A stretch of DNA of 64,000 nt from Closterium sp. NIES-65 (lineage: Eukaryota > Streptophyta > Zygnematophyceae > Desmidiales > Closteriaceae): assembly GCA_948144175.1 (NCBI GenBank), contig CANXME010000784.1, positions 891,001 to 955,000 on the forward strand, read 5' to 3'. Every line of letters begins with the position of its first letter. The first letter of the stretch is position 1. This document shows, piece by piece, positions 1 to 10,640 of the stretch. The notes beneath the pieces were generated by a model. The model saw only the letters and a program-made list of their open reading frames with translations. It was not told the DNA's origin and did not search any database. Both the position numbers and the translations under genes were made by a program.

Positions 1-332
1 TGAGTAGGATTGTAATAGCGGAAGCGTTGAATAAGAAAGCCTTGAACCACCTTGCGCCGGTATGTAAGGGCAAAGTAAGTTGATTAAAGCAAGCAAATAC
101 AAAGCTTTATATAAGAGTACAAGGAATACGAATAGATATAGTTAAACTGTTTTGCTGTTGCGATTCGATACAGTGCGACTCGGGCAACTGCTCAATGTCG
201 AGTCAGTTGTGTGTCCTTGCTGTCGCGTTGTATTTGTCAAGTCAAAGGTCGCTGACCTTTGACCTTCGCGTAACCTCCAGGCGGTTACCCTAACCTCCGA
301 GGGTTGACTCGCGATGCTTTGATTCAGACTGC
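1..332. other. unassigned left flank, possibly an LTR or promoter remnant
   Basis: No open frame with recognisable coding content. A TATA-like string (TATATAAG, about 108-115) is followed by a GC-balanced stretch full of short inverted repeats, which resembles the promoter and leader of an LTR or a host promoter. This is inference only. The flank ends abruptly at the LTR of element A and does not continue the MULE transposase found on the other side of A. Confidence 0.3.
241..263. repeat. perfect 10-bp hairpin
   Basis: The arms gtcaaaggtc (241-250) and gacctttgac (254-263) are exact reverse complements around a 3-base loop. Weaker AACC/GGTT inverted repeats follow up to about 310. It could be a transcription-factor palindrome or an RNA stem; no family is recognised. 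Confidence 0.6.
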
Positions 333-464
333 TGTCAAAATATTATAGCTTACTTATTTGTGTAGGCTATAGTGGGGTATCCCATAGGGGGTACAACCCA
401 ACTAGAGTTTCCTATTTGTACTCACTTCATTCATAGTCATTTCATTCTCGTTCTTACTTTCTCA
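333..464 (+). repeat. 5' LTR of element A
   Basis: 132 bp, TG...CA ends. It holds the shared LTR core with a hairpin at 377-394 (GTATCCC, loop ATAG, GGGGTAC). Confidence 0.92.
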
Positions 465-1546
465 TGGTATCGAGCAGGTTCCCCCGTGGGAACTGTGCTT
501 AGGGCCCACCACATCGAACCTTTTTTTTTTTCTGCCCGGAGCGCGCTCCGGGCCCTTGCTCTTACTTTTTTTTCGATCTGCCCTAACGGCCCGAGCGCCG
601 CCTTAGCGAGCCGCCCGCCCTAGCAGCCCGAGCGCCGCCTTAGCGCCCGCGCCCCGCTGCCCGCCCTCGCGCCGCCTTAGCGGCCTCGCCGCCCTGCTCT
701 CGCAGCCCTCGCCGCCCTTCCTCACGCGGCTCCGCCGCCCCTGATCTCGCGGCCCCGTCGCCCCTGATCTCGCGGCCCCGCTGACCCTGAAAGCGCGGCC
801 CTCGCCGCCCCTGATCTCGCGGCCCCGCCGCCCAAGCGCTCGCGGCCCCGCCGTCCCTGATCTCACGGCCCCGCCGCCTCAGCACTCACGGCCCCGCCGC
901 CCCTGATCTCGCGGCCCCGCCACCCCAGCGCTTCCGGCCTCGCTGCCCCTGATACGCGGCCCCGTCGCCCCGGCGCTCCCGGCCCCGCCGCCCCTGATAC
1001 GCGGCCCCGCCGCCCCAGCGCTCCCGGCCCCGCCGCCCCTGATCTCACGGCCCCGCCGTCCCTGATCTCGCGGCCCCGCCGCCCCAGCGCTCACGGCCCC
1101 GCCGCCCCTGATCTCGCGGCCCCGCCGCCCCAAGCGCTCCCGGCCCCGCCGCCCCTACTACGCGGCCCCGCCGCCCCTGGTCTCGCGGCCCCGCAGCCCC
1201 AGCACTCACGGCCCCGCCGCCCCTTGCTCTCGCGCCGCCCGACTGCAGCAGCCGAGCCGCCCAACTGCAGCAGCTGAGCCGCCCACCTGCAGCAGCCGAG
1301 CCGTCGTACCGCCGAGCAGCAGTGCAGCCGAACCGCCCTGCACCCGAGCCGCCCGGCAGCCGAGCCGCCCCGCCCGAGCCGCCCTACCGCCGAGCCGCCT
1401 GGGAGCCGAGCCGCCCGGGAGCCGAGTCGCTGAGTAGCCGAGCCGCCTTTCTACCGAGCCGCCCGACCTGCCCTGCCCGGTGAGCACTGTACCGCTCTCA
1501 CTGCGTGCCCTTCCCCTACTGCTTGCACTGCTTCACTCTCGTCGTC
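465..1546 (+). other. GC-rich tandem-repeat leader of element A
   Basis: Untranslated leader between primer site and gag. It begins with the primer site, then AGGGCCCACC (about 501), an oligo-T run and a perfect 18-bp palindrome (535-552). About 600 bp of imperfect repeats rich in gcggccccgccgcc follow, then 15-bp CCGAGCCGCC-type repeats up to about 1480. Long open frames here on both strands are composition artefacts. Confidence 0.75.
535..552 (+). repeat. 18-bp perfect palindrome in leader A
   Basis: cccggagcg followed by its own reverse complement, between two oligo-T runs just downstream of the primer site. Element P has a gcgcgc stem-loop at the same place (49410-49427). An RNA dimerisation or packaging stem is a reasonable but untested reading. 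Confidence 0.6.
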
Positions 1547-3300
1547 ATGGCTACCCCTAGTGTCCTCGCTTTTGACGCTGAGGGTCGAGCCATAGACTTT
1601 GAGGTCTGGCTCGACGACCTACAGCTGTTTTTACAGTGCGATAGGGCGGACGGTCTGTCTCTCTTGGACCTCACCTCTGGCGTCGTCCCTTCCCCTGCTG
1701 CTGATGCTGACGCCACTGTTCGCTCACAGTGGGCCACGCGCGATGCTGCTGCACGTCTTGCTGTGCGTCGCCACTTGCCTACCGCTGAGCGCGCGCACTT
1801 TAGCCAGTACAAGAGTGCCCAGACCTTGTACGACGCTGTAGTTGCGCGCTACTCCTCCCCTTCCACTGCTGCACTAAGCCGCCTCATGCTCCCCTTCCTC
1901 TGCCCTGACCTTGCCGCCTTTCCCACCGTCGCTGATCTCATCACGCACCTCCGCACTAGTGACACTCGCTACCGCGCTGCGCTTCCTGCTGACTTCTGCG
2001 CCAAGAACCCCCCCCCCCCATGTACATCACTCTCTACTTCTTAGTCACTCGCCTCCCTGACTCCCTTCGTGTAGTCCGGAACCACTTCCTCGCAGTCTGT
2101 CCCACCACCCACACAGTCGACAGCCTAGAGAAGGCCCTCCTTGCAGCAGAGAAGAGCATAGTCGCTGTGGGAGCCTCTCGAGGTGACCCCCGCGCCCCCA
2201 TCTTTGAGGGGTGTTCTCCTTCCCCTCTCCTGCCCTCTGTCGCCTCTGCCGCTGCGGCCGACCTCGTTGGTCTTGAGTCGGTCGGTGCGGCGTCTGCCCC
2301 TAGCGGGAGACGCCGCTCTGGCAAGGGCAAGGGGGGCAAGGGAGCGGGTGGGGCCAGTGGGGGCGGTGGCGGTGGAGGTGGAGGCGGCGGAGGGAGTGGG
2401 GGTGGCGGTGGAGGTGGTAGTGGGGGTGGGGGTGCTAGTGGCAGCACTGGAGGCGGGAGTGGCGGCGGCGGTGGCGGTGGTAGCGGAGGTGGCGGAGGTG
2501 GCGGCGGTGGAGGTGGAGGCGGGGGCGGTGGAGGCGGAGGCGGGGGTGGCGGAGGTGGAGGTGGTCGGAGTGGAGCTTCGCAGCGGAGCGGCACTGGTGG
2601 CGGTCAGCGCCAGGAGCAGCAGCAGCGTTCTCGCGACGTCCCCACCCCTCAGCAGCTCCGTGAGTGGTACACGCAGCGTCAGCACGGTGGGGGTTTTGGT
2701 CCCTGCACCTACGTTCTCCGCACTGGCGACCGCACTGGAGAGCAGTGTGGGGGTGCCCACTCCGCCCAGCGTTGCTTTGGCCGCCTGACGGACGCTTGGC
2801 GTCAGCAGCTCCCGGAGGCCGCGGAGATCCCCCGCTGGGGAGAGCTGTCTAGGGCTGGTGTAGCTATCTTTGATCTTGATTTTGATGCTATCCTTGCTGC
2901 CATGTATGCTGTGACCATTAGTGAGGAGGGTGACTGTTACCGGTGTTTCCCGCCCGACCCGGGCATTGGCACTGCTGCTCCAGGTGCCGGTGAGGCTTCT
3001 GCTCTAGGTGCCAGTGCGTCTGTGCTCTCAGGTGCTCGTGAGACTGCTCTCTCAGGTACTAGTGCGTCTGCGCTCTCAGGTACTGCGTCGGCTTCGGCCT
3101 CCCACACCTTCATTCTTGACTCTGAAGCGTCTCGCTCTTTCTTTCGGGACCGCACCACACTTACGCCGCTTAGTCGGCCGGTTGCGGTTTCCCTGGCTGA
3201 CCCCTCTGGGGGTCCTGTCCTGTCTCGCTTCTCCACAGTCCTCCCGTGTCCGGCGGCTCCCTCTGGCACCCTGTCTGGTCTCTACCTCCCCTCGTTCTCT
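1547..3300 (+). pseudogene. gag-pr: Gag-protease region of element A
   Basis: Fossil coding region. The likely start is the ATG of MATPSVLAFDAEGRAIDFE at 1547, because the same start is shared with L and P. The Gag core is followed by a Gly-dominated linker (about 2340-2570), a QQLREWY motif, and a zinc-knuckle-like segment at about 2701-2780 (C-X13-C-X3-H-X4-C, then DAWR). The copia aspartic protease region lies at about 3105-3300 (SRSFFRDRTTLTPLSRPVAV). Broken. In the living family Gag forms the particle and the protease cuts the polyprotein. Confidence 0.85.
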
Positions 3301-3569
3301 ACGAACTTGGTGAGTGGTGCTGACCTACAGGATGCGGTAGTCCATCAGTTCACCCCTGCTAGTCAGCGAGTGACGCACTGCACGGAGGCTAGCACGGGTC
3401 GTCACCTGGCTACGTTTACACGTTAGCCAGGGTCGAGCCTGTACACACTGACCACTGCTTCTCCTCCAGGTGCTGAGTCTGGTAGAGTCCCTTCGTCTGG
3501 TCAGGTGTTTGTTGCAGCGTCCAGGTCTGGTCCTGAGTCTGCCCCCTGTTCGTGTCGCCGTCTATCTCA

Positions 3570-4185
3570 CGAGACCCTTCTCTGGCACCACCGCCTTGGC
3601 CACCCCTCTCTGCTTCGCCTCAGAGGCATGGCCTCCCGTCTTCTTGTGTCTGGTCTCCCCCGGTCTCTACCTCCCCTTCCTCAGGGCCCTGGCCCTGCCT
3701 GTGTCCCCGATGTCGAGGGGCGCCAGCGTGCTGCCCCTCACTCCTCCCAGTTTCCTCCGACAGAGGCTCCGTTGCAGACGCTTCACATGGACGTGTGGGG
3801 CCCTGCCCGCGTCCGTGGACTCGGTCACGAGCGCTACTTCCCGCTGGTGGTTGACGACTACTCGCGTTACACCACAGTCTTCCCCTTGCGCAGCAAGGGT
3901 GATGTCACTGAGGTGCTGATCGACTGGATCCGCGCAGCTCGTCTCCAGCTCAGGCAGAGCTTTGGCTCGGACTTTCCTGTGTTGCGTCTGCACTCGGACA
4001 GAGGCGGAGAGTTCTCCTCTGGCCTTCTGCGTGCCTACTGTCGTGCGCGAGGCATCCGCCAGACCTTCACGCTTCCGGACTCCCCGCGGCAAAATGGGAT
4101 TGCAGAGCGTCGCATTGGCATGGTCATGGACGTCGCTCGTACGTCCATGATGCATGCGGCTGCCCCCCATTTTCTGTGGCCGTTT
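3570..4185 (+). pseudogene. int: Integrase region of element A
   Basis: GAG-pre-integrase zinc-binding motif (LWHHRLGHPS) at about 3580-3720, then the DDE core: the first Asp in HMDVWGPARV, the second in HSDRGGEF, the Glu in QNGIAERR. The family uses this enzyme to join cDNA to host DNA. The region is shorter than in element P; the element is a fossil. Confidence 0.85.
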
Positions 4186-4399
4186 GTGGAGGTGCTGCTG
4201 GAGCGGGTACTCTTGCTGGGGGTACTGGTGCTGTCCCTGCTGTTTCTGGCGTCGCCACGCGGCCCTGGCCGTACTTCGTTCCGCTCCTGCAGCAGGTTCT
4301 TGGTCTTACACCTTCTCCTGGTCCTCCTCCTCCTCCCTTAGAGGGTCCACAGCCTGTCTCGTCACAGTCACAGCTACAGCCTACCTCACCTTTGCCTGC

Positions 4400-6527
4400 T
4401 CCTTCTCCCTACGCTGGACCGTTTGGAGGTCTTACTGAGCGTCGTGAGCCTGCGTCTCGTCCTGCGTCGCCTGTTCGTACTGCGCGCGCTAGTGGTCTCG
4501 GTTCGCGTCAGCGTCCTCCTCCTGTCCCTGGCACGCACCGGATGTCTCTGCGTCCTTCTACTGCTCCTCTGCGTGCCCCTTTGCCTTCTCCTCCTGCTTC
4601 CTCTCTTCCTGCTCTTGCCGACCCGGAGTCGGACTCTCTTCGTGCTGCCAGTCCTACTGTCACGCGTCTCCTTGCTACTGCTGTCACTGACCCTTCTTTC
4701 AAGTCTTTTGCTGCGTCTGCCCTTGTCACTGAGCTCGTCGACTTAGCTGCGCGCTGTCGTCTAGACTACGCTGCTAGTCTTGTCGCTGAGTCTGAGTCTG
4801 CCTGTCCTCCGTCCGTCGGGGGTGAGTGTGCCCTTGGCACGGACGTCCTTGAGGACAGGCAGGAGGAGTTCCAGTGTCTGGACGCCGCTTCACCTCATCT
4901 CGCGTCTGTACTGCTAGCCCCTAAGGGAGACCCGGATGCACTAGACATCCCGACTCCGCGCTCTTACGCGGAGGCGATAGAGGGTCCCTACTCCTCTCAG
5001 TGGCAGGCAGCTATGGATGCAGAGATGGCTTCCTGGAAGTCCACAGGCACCTACGTCGACGCTGTTCCCCCTCCTGGGGCGAACATCGTCAGTGGCATGT
5101 GGATTTTCAGGGTGAAGCGGCCGCCGGGTTCTCCGCCTGTCTTCAAGGTGCGTTACGTGGCTCGTGGCTTCAGTCAGCGGCAGGGGGTTGACTACTTTCA
5201 GACCTTCTCCCCCACCCCGAAGATGACCACTCTTCGGGTACTGCTGCACGTTGCTGCTCACCGTGACTACGAGCTGCACTCTCTCGACTTCAGCACAACT
5301 TTCTTGCAGGGCAGTCTGCACGAGGAGATCTGGCTGCGTCGCCCACCTGGCTTGACTGGGTCTTTCCCTCCTGGTACCCAGTGGAGTCTCCGGCGTCCAG
5401 TCTACGGTCTCCGCCAGGCGCCACGTGAGTGGCACGACACACTGAGGACTACGCTGGCGGCACTTGGGTTTGCTCTTTCTACTGCCGACCCGTTGCTGTT
5501 TCTGCGCACCGACACCTCTCTGCCGCCGTTCTACATCCTCGTGTACGTCGACGACTTGGTCTTTGCCACAGCTGACACTGCTGGACTCGCCTACGTGAAG
5601 TCCGAGCTGCAGAAGAGACACACATGCACTGACCTGGGTGAACTGCGCAGCTACCTTGGCTTGCATATCACCCAAGACAGAGCACGCCACACCATTACCC
5701 TGACTCAGTCACACATGGTGCAGCAGGTCCTTCAGCGCTTCGGCTTCACGTACTCCTTGCCTCGGGCCACTCCTCTGCCTACTCGCCACTCGCTCTCAGC
5801 TCTGTCTTCGGATGAGTCCGTAGAGTCGAGTGGCCCGTATGCAGAGCTTGTTGGCTGCCTCATGTACCTGATGACCTCCACACGACCTGACCTTGCATAC
5901 CCTCTTAGCATTCTTGCACGCTATGTTGCTCCTGGGAGACACCGACCAGAGCACATGGCTGCAGCAAAGAGGGTGTTGCGCTACTTGTGCAGTACGTCGG
6001 GCATGGGGCTAGTGCTTGGAGGGCGCAGTCCAGTGGTCCTCACTGGGCACGCGGACGCTTCTTGGGCAGACGACCAGGCTACGCAGCGGTCGTCACAGGG
6101 TTACACCTTCAGCCTTGGTTCCGGCTCTGTTTCGTGGCGGGCTACCCGCTCGTCTTCTGTTCTCGGCTCCAGCTGTGAGGCTGAGATCTACGCCGGGGCT
6201 ATGGCTGCACAGGAGTTACGCTGGCTCACCTACCTGTTGACCGACCTTGGAGAGCCGCCTCGTTCTGCTCCAGTCCTGTACGTAGACAACAAGGCCATGC
6301 TGGCCTTGTGTCGAGAGCAGCGACTGGAGCACAGGACAAAGCACATTGCTCTCCGCTACTTTCTTGCTCGTGAGTTACAGCAGCGTGGAGAGTTGCGACT
6401 TGCGTACGTGGCCTCTGAGGCCAACACTGCTGATGTCTTCACCAAGGCACTTGCGCCTTGTGATCATCAGCGTTGCTGCACGCAGTTGGGTCTTGTGCCT
6501 GTCTTGCCTCACTTGCTCACTTCTTGA
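4400..6527 (+). pseudogene. rt-rh: RT-RNase H region of element A
   Basis: A Pro/Ser/Arg-rich linker runs into copia reverse transcriptase (RVT_2 type) at about 4960-5800, with the palm motif YVDDLVF near 5545. RNase H follows at about 6030-6527 (TGHADASWADD, SSCEAEIYAG, LYVDNKAM, and the C-terminal ADVFTKAL box typical of copia). The stop of pol is followed by a (TA)-rich 3' untranslated region. Confidence 0.9.
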
Positions 6528-6739
6528 CCTTGCTTGTACCTCGACCTATATATACTCTTGCTCTTGCTTGCTTGACTCTTGTATATCTCTATATATAGTC
6601 TTGCATGTGAACTGGCCTTGTGGCCCTTGAACTTGTGCTCGGAATGTGTGGTGACTTTGTGATCCACCCTGAGCTTTGCTTTGTTTTGCTTGACTGGTCT
6701 TGTGACCCCTTGTTCTCCCCCACTTTGCCTATGGGGGTG
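6528..6739 (+). other. 3' UTR and polypurine tract of element A
   Basis: Short TATATA runs sit just after pol, then conserved text ending in the polypurine tract. CCCCCA (6717-6722) and TGGGGG (6732-6737) can pair around a 9-base loop. The same arrangement is present in the other copias. Confidence 0.7.
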
Positions 6740-6871
6740 TGTCAGAATATTATAGCTTACTTATTTGTGTAGGCTATAGTGGGGTATCCCATAGGGGGTA
6801 CAACCCAACTAGAGTTTCCTATTTGTACTCACTTCATTCATAGTCATTTCATTCTCGTTCTAACTTTCTCA
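6740..6871 (+). repeat. 3' LTR of element A
   Basis: 132 bp, 2 differences from the 5' copy. Its right end abuts the MULE fragment. Confidence 0.92.
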
Positions 6872-7502
6872 TGACCATGGACACGACAGATGAGGGGTTT
6901 TTATCCTTGAACTTTCCTAACAGGTCCTCCATGTATTGAAATCCATCGTCTCCACAAAACGGATCCGCATTCCTCAGCTCAAAGAGCACCTCGCGCGCTA
7001 CCGTGTACGAGCACTCCACCCGTAAAACCGCCCGAACACGACTAATCAGCGCATGGGGTCTCACGTCGCCATGCTTTAGCATCTCACGCGCAACCTCTTT
7101 GACCTCATCCCTCCGAATCCTTGCAGCTTCGGTGACACACCTATCGGCGTGATCCAAATCAGCCACCGTGACCCGCAGGTTACTATAGCGCGGTCCTCGC
7201 ATGACAACACGGAATGGACGCATCCCTTCTCCGATGTGCACCTCCCCACGAGGCCATACCTTGCCCTCCATGGACTTGCACCACACCTCAATGAGATCCG
7301 ACCGATTATAGCTGAAATAGGGAGCAAACGTCTGCTGCCTACAGTACGACCGCACCTCCTCCCTTGCTGCTACAGCAGTTGGGTAGAGCTTCCCCTTGTA
7401 AATGTTGACAGCATCATCTTCCTGCACATCAAAATTGCTACAGGACCAAAAGATAACGGATGGAGGGATACCACACGAATGTTTGCAAGTTATCTTATAC
7501 AA
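6872..7502 (-). pseudogene. MULE transposase N-terminal fragment
   Basis: About 205 codons resembling the N-terminal half of Mutator-like element transposases: a FAR1/MuDR-type DNA-binding stretch (AAREEVRSYCRQQTFAPYFSYNRSDLIEVWC), a divergent zinc-ligand region (DLDHADRC, usually HxC in the family), then the helical segment ending YMEDLLGKFKDKNPSSVVSM, which matches the family's 'Y..L..Y...I...NPGS.V' pattern just before the DDE core. The catalytic core is absent because the 3' LTR of element A begins right there, and 1-332 does not carry the missing part. A possible intron acceptor (TTTGATGTGCAG on the minus strand) precedes EDDAVNIYKG, so the first residues may be intronic. It could also be a host gene domesticated from a MULE. 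Family assignment is from motif memory. Confidence 0.6.
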
Positions 7503-7744
7503 TTCTTGTTAGAAAATGAACGATGGCTGATGTTACCAATGCACTTTAGCTAGTTTGGACAAAAAGACCATGCAGATTCAACATGTGTATTCAACCTCAG
7601 CCTCTCACCTTGAGCGTATGAGGGGAAACATGTTGTTCCTCACGACCGCCTCAAGCTCTGTTGGACAATAAGACCATGCGGATATAGGGTGTAGTATTGT
7701 GCATAAGAGAGAATGGAAGGGGGAAAATTAAGAGCCTTTCAAGA
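7503..7744. other. short non-coding stretch with a direct repeat
   Basis: The 23-bp text ttggacaAaaagaccatgcA at 7555-7577 recurs at 7661-7683 with 2 mismatches, 106 bp apart. No gene is seen. It lies between the MULE fragment and the satellite and may be MULE intron, terminal or promoter sequence. Confidence 0.5.
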
Positions 7745-8746
7745 GTTAGGGAACAAGAGAGAATGTCACACAGACAAGAGAGTGTATGAGAGCGTATGAG
7801 AGGGGATGAGAGGGGATGAAAGGGGATGAGAGGGAAAGAGAGGGAATGAGAGGGAATGAGAGGGGATGAGAGGGAACGGGAGTATGTGTACGGGGATGAG
7901 AGGGGATGAGTGTGTATGAGAAGGGATGAGTGTGTATGAGTGGGGCTGAGAAGGGGTAAGAGGGGATGAGTGTGAATGAGAGTGTATGGAAGTGTATGAG
8001 AGTGGATGAGAGCGGATTAGGGGGTATGAGTGTGTATGAGAGGGGATGAGAGTGTTTAAGAGTGTATGATAGTGCATGAGAGAGGATGAGAGGAGTTGAG
8101 AGTGTATGAGAGTGGACGAGGAGGGATGAGAGTGTGTAAGAGAGTGTATGAGAGTGTGTGAGAGGGGATGAGAGGGGATGAGAGGGGATGACCAGGAATG
8201 AGAGTGCACGAGAATGAAAGGGAGTGTAGGAGAGTGTATGAGTGTGTATGGGAGTGTATAAGAGGGGATGAGAGTGTATATGATAGTGTATGAGTGTGTA
8301 TGAGTGGGTACGAGAGTGTATGAGAGGGAATGAGATGGGATGAGAGGGGATGAGAGGGAATGAGAGTGTATGATAAGGGATGATGAGTGTACGAGAGTTT
8401 AGGAGAGTGGATGAGAGTGGTTGAGAGTGTATGAGAGTGTATGAGAGTGAACGAGAGGGGATGTGAAGGGATGAGAGGGGATGAGTGTATATGAGAGGGG
8501 ATGAGAGTGTGTGAGATAGGATGAGAACGGATGATAGGAAAAGAGTGTGTATGAGAGTGAATGGGTGTGTATGAGGGGATGGGAGTGTATGAGAGTGATT
8601 GTAGGAGAGGGAATGAGAGTGGTTGAAAGTGGATGAGAGTGTATGAGAGTATATGAGAAGGGATGAGAGTGTATGAGAGTATATGGGAAGGGATGAGAGT
8701 GTATGAGTGTGTACGGGAGAGTATGACGGGATGATAGCGTATATGA
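7745..8746. repeat. 10-bp purine-rich satellite, left block
   Basis: About 1 kb of tandem 10-mers of the type aggggatgag / agtgtatgag on the + strand. The register is kept at 10 bp for long stretches. The minus strand lacks stops in all frames, so long Ser/His/Leu/Thr/Pro open frames appear; these are artefacts. The block continues at 15942 once element D and one TATGA copy are set aside. Confidence 0.93.
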
Positions 8747-8877
8747 TGTCAGAATGAGAAACAAGAATGGGTGTGACTAGCAGGAACAACAGTACAAATA
8801 TGAAACCCTAATCTGGTGTACCCCCTATGGTGTGACCCACTACAGCCTAGAACCACACAAACATATAATGTTTGACA
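8747..8877 (-). repeat. 3' LTR of element D
   Basis: 131 bp, one difference from its partner. The sense strand begins TGTCAAACATTATATG, a TATA-containing imperfect palindrome. Confidence 0.92.
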
Positions 8878-9111
8878 CACCCCCATAGGCAAAGTGGGGG
8901 AGACCTAGGGGTCACAAGACCAGTCAAGGCAAAGCAAGGCAAACAAGCTCAGGGTGGATCTCGAGGATTCCACACAAATTCCGAGCACAAGCAAGTGGTC
9001 ACAAGACCAGTTCACATGCAGTTTTATAATAGGGCAAGATGTACAATGATCACAACCTAGCAAGGGCAAACATGCAGGTATATATATATAATGATCACAG
9101 TACAGCCAAAG
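8878..9111 (-). other. 3' UTR and polypurine tract of element D
   Basis: Holds the CCCCCA/TGGGGG hairpin next to the LTR and a (TA)n run near 9081-9092 just past pol, as in the sibling elements. Confidence 0.7.
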
Positions 9112-10640
9112 TCAAGAAGTAAGCAAGTGAGGAACAGTCGGCACAAGGCCTAGAAGAGTGCAAAAACGCTGATGGTCAACAGGCGAAAGCGCCTTGGTGA
9201 ACACATTAGCAGTGTTGGCCTCAGTGGCCACGTAACGCAGAAGAAGCTGACCACGCTGCTGTAGCTCTCGAGCTAGAAAGTAACGCAGAGCAATGGGCTT
9301 CGTCCTGTGCTCCAGTCTGTGCTCCTGACACAAGGCTATGGTTGCCTTGTTGTCGACGTACAGCACTGGAGGAGAACGAGGCTGCTCTCCAAGGTCAGTC
9401 AGCAGGTAGGTGAGCCAGCGAAGCTCCTGGGCAGCCATGGCCGTGGCGTAGATCTCAGCCTCACAGCTGGAGCTGAGAACAGAAGAAGAACGAGTAGAAC
9501 GCCAAGAGACAGAGCCAGAGCCAAGACTGAAGGTGTAACCCTGAGACGACCGCTGAGTAGCCTGGTCGTCTGCCCAAGAAGCGTCTGAGTGCCCAGTGAG
9601 AACAGGCCGGTCTCGCCCTCCAAGCACTAGCCCCATGCCCGACGTACTGCACAAGTAGCGCAACACCCTCTTAGCTGCATCCATGTGCTCCTTCCGGTGA
9701 CGGCCGGGAGCGACATAGCGTGCTAAGATGCTGAGAGGGTATGCAAGGTCAGGTCGAGTGCAGGTCATCAGGTACATGAGGCAGCCCACAAGCTCTGGAT
9801 ACGGACCACTCGACTCTACGGACTCATCCGAAGGCAGAGCTGAGAGCGAGTGTCCCGTAGGCAGAGGAGTGGACTGAGGCGAGGAGTACGTGAAGCCGAA
9901 GCGCTGAAGGACCTGCTGCACCATGTGTGACTGAGTCAAGGTGATGGTGTGCCGTGCTCTGTCCTGGGTGATCCGCAAGCCAAGATAGCTTGTCAGTTCA
10001 CCCAGGTCTGTGCACGTGTGTCTCTTCTGTGCCAGGACTTCACGTGAGCGAGACCAGCTGTGTCAGAAGTGGCAAAGACCAAGTCTTCGACGTACACGAG
10101 GATGTAGAACGGCGGCAGTGAGGGGTCGGTGCGTAGAAACAGCGACGGGTCAGCAGTAGAAGGAGCGAACCCAAGAGCCGCAAGTGTAGTCCTCAGTGTG
10201 TCGTGCCACTCACGTGGCGCATGGCGGAGACCGTAGACTGGCCGCTGGAGGCTCCACTGGGTACCAGGAGGGAACGACCCAGTGAAGCCAGGTGGGCGGC
10301 GCAGCCAGATCTCCTCGTGCAGGCTGCCCTGCAAGAAAGCTGTGCTGAAGTCTAGAGAGTGGAGCTCGTAGTCACGCTGAGCGGCGACGTGTAGCAGAAC
10401 CCGAAGAGTGGTCATCTTCGGGGTCGGGGAGAAGGTCTGGAAGAAGTCAACTCCCTCTCGCTGACTGAAGCCTCGTGCAACGTAACGCGCCTTGAAGACA
10501 GGCGGAGAGCCCGGCGGCCGCTTCACCCTAAAAATCCACATGCCACTGACGATGTTCGCCCCAGTGGGGGAACCTCGTCGACGTAGGTGCCAGTGGACTT
10601 CCAGGAAGCCATCTCTGTGTCCATGGCTGACTGCCACTGA
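9112..10640 (-). pseudogene. rt-rh: RT-RNase H region of element D
   Basis: Copia reverse transcriptase at about 10640-9800 (MWIFRVKRPPGSPPVFKARYVARGFSQR is recognisable in parts, with the palm motif near 10090). RNase H lies at about 9620-9112 (TGHSDASWADD, SSCEAEIYAT, LYVDNKATIALC). The copia C-terminal box appears as ANVFTKAL. Broken fossil. Confidence 0.88.

Larger units (their letters stand above)
333..6871 (+). mobile_element. Copia LTR retrotransposon A (group 1), broken
   Basis: A 6.5-kb Ty1/copia element bounded by two 132-bp LTRs (333-464 and 6740-6871) that differ at 2 sites, so it is fairly young. The primer site (TGGTATCGAGCAGG) directly follows the 5' LTR and resembles the 3' end of initiator tRNA-Met. 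A polypurine tract (ATGGGGGTG) abuts the 3' LTR. Parts in order: GC-rich leader, Gag, protease, integrase, reverse transcriptase, RNase H. It is broken at roughly five or more places. Unlike nearly every other complete element here it lacks a matching 5-bp target duplication (ACTGC on the left, TGACC on the right), which suggests recombination or rearrangement after insertion. Confidence 0.93.
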
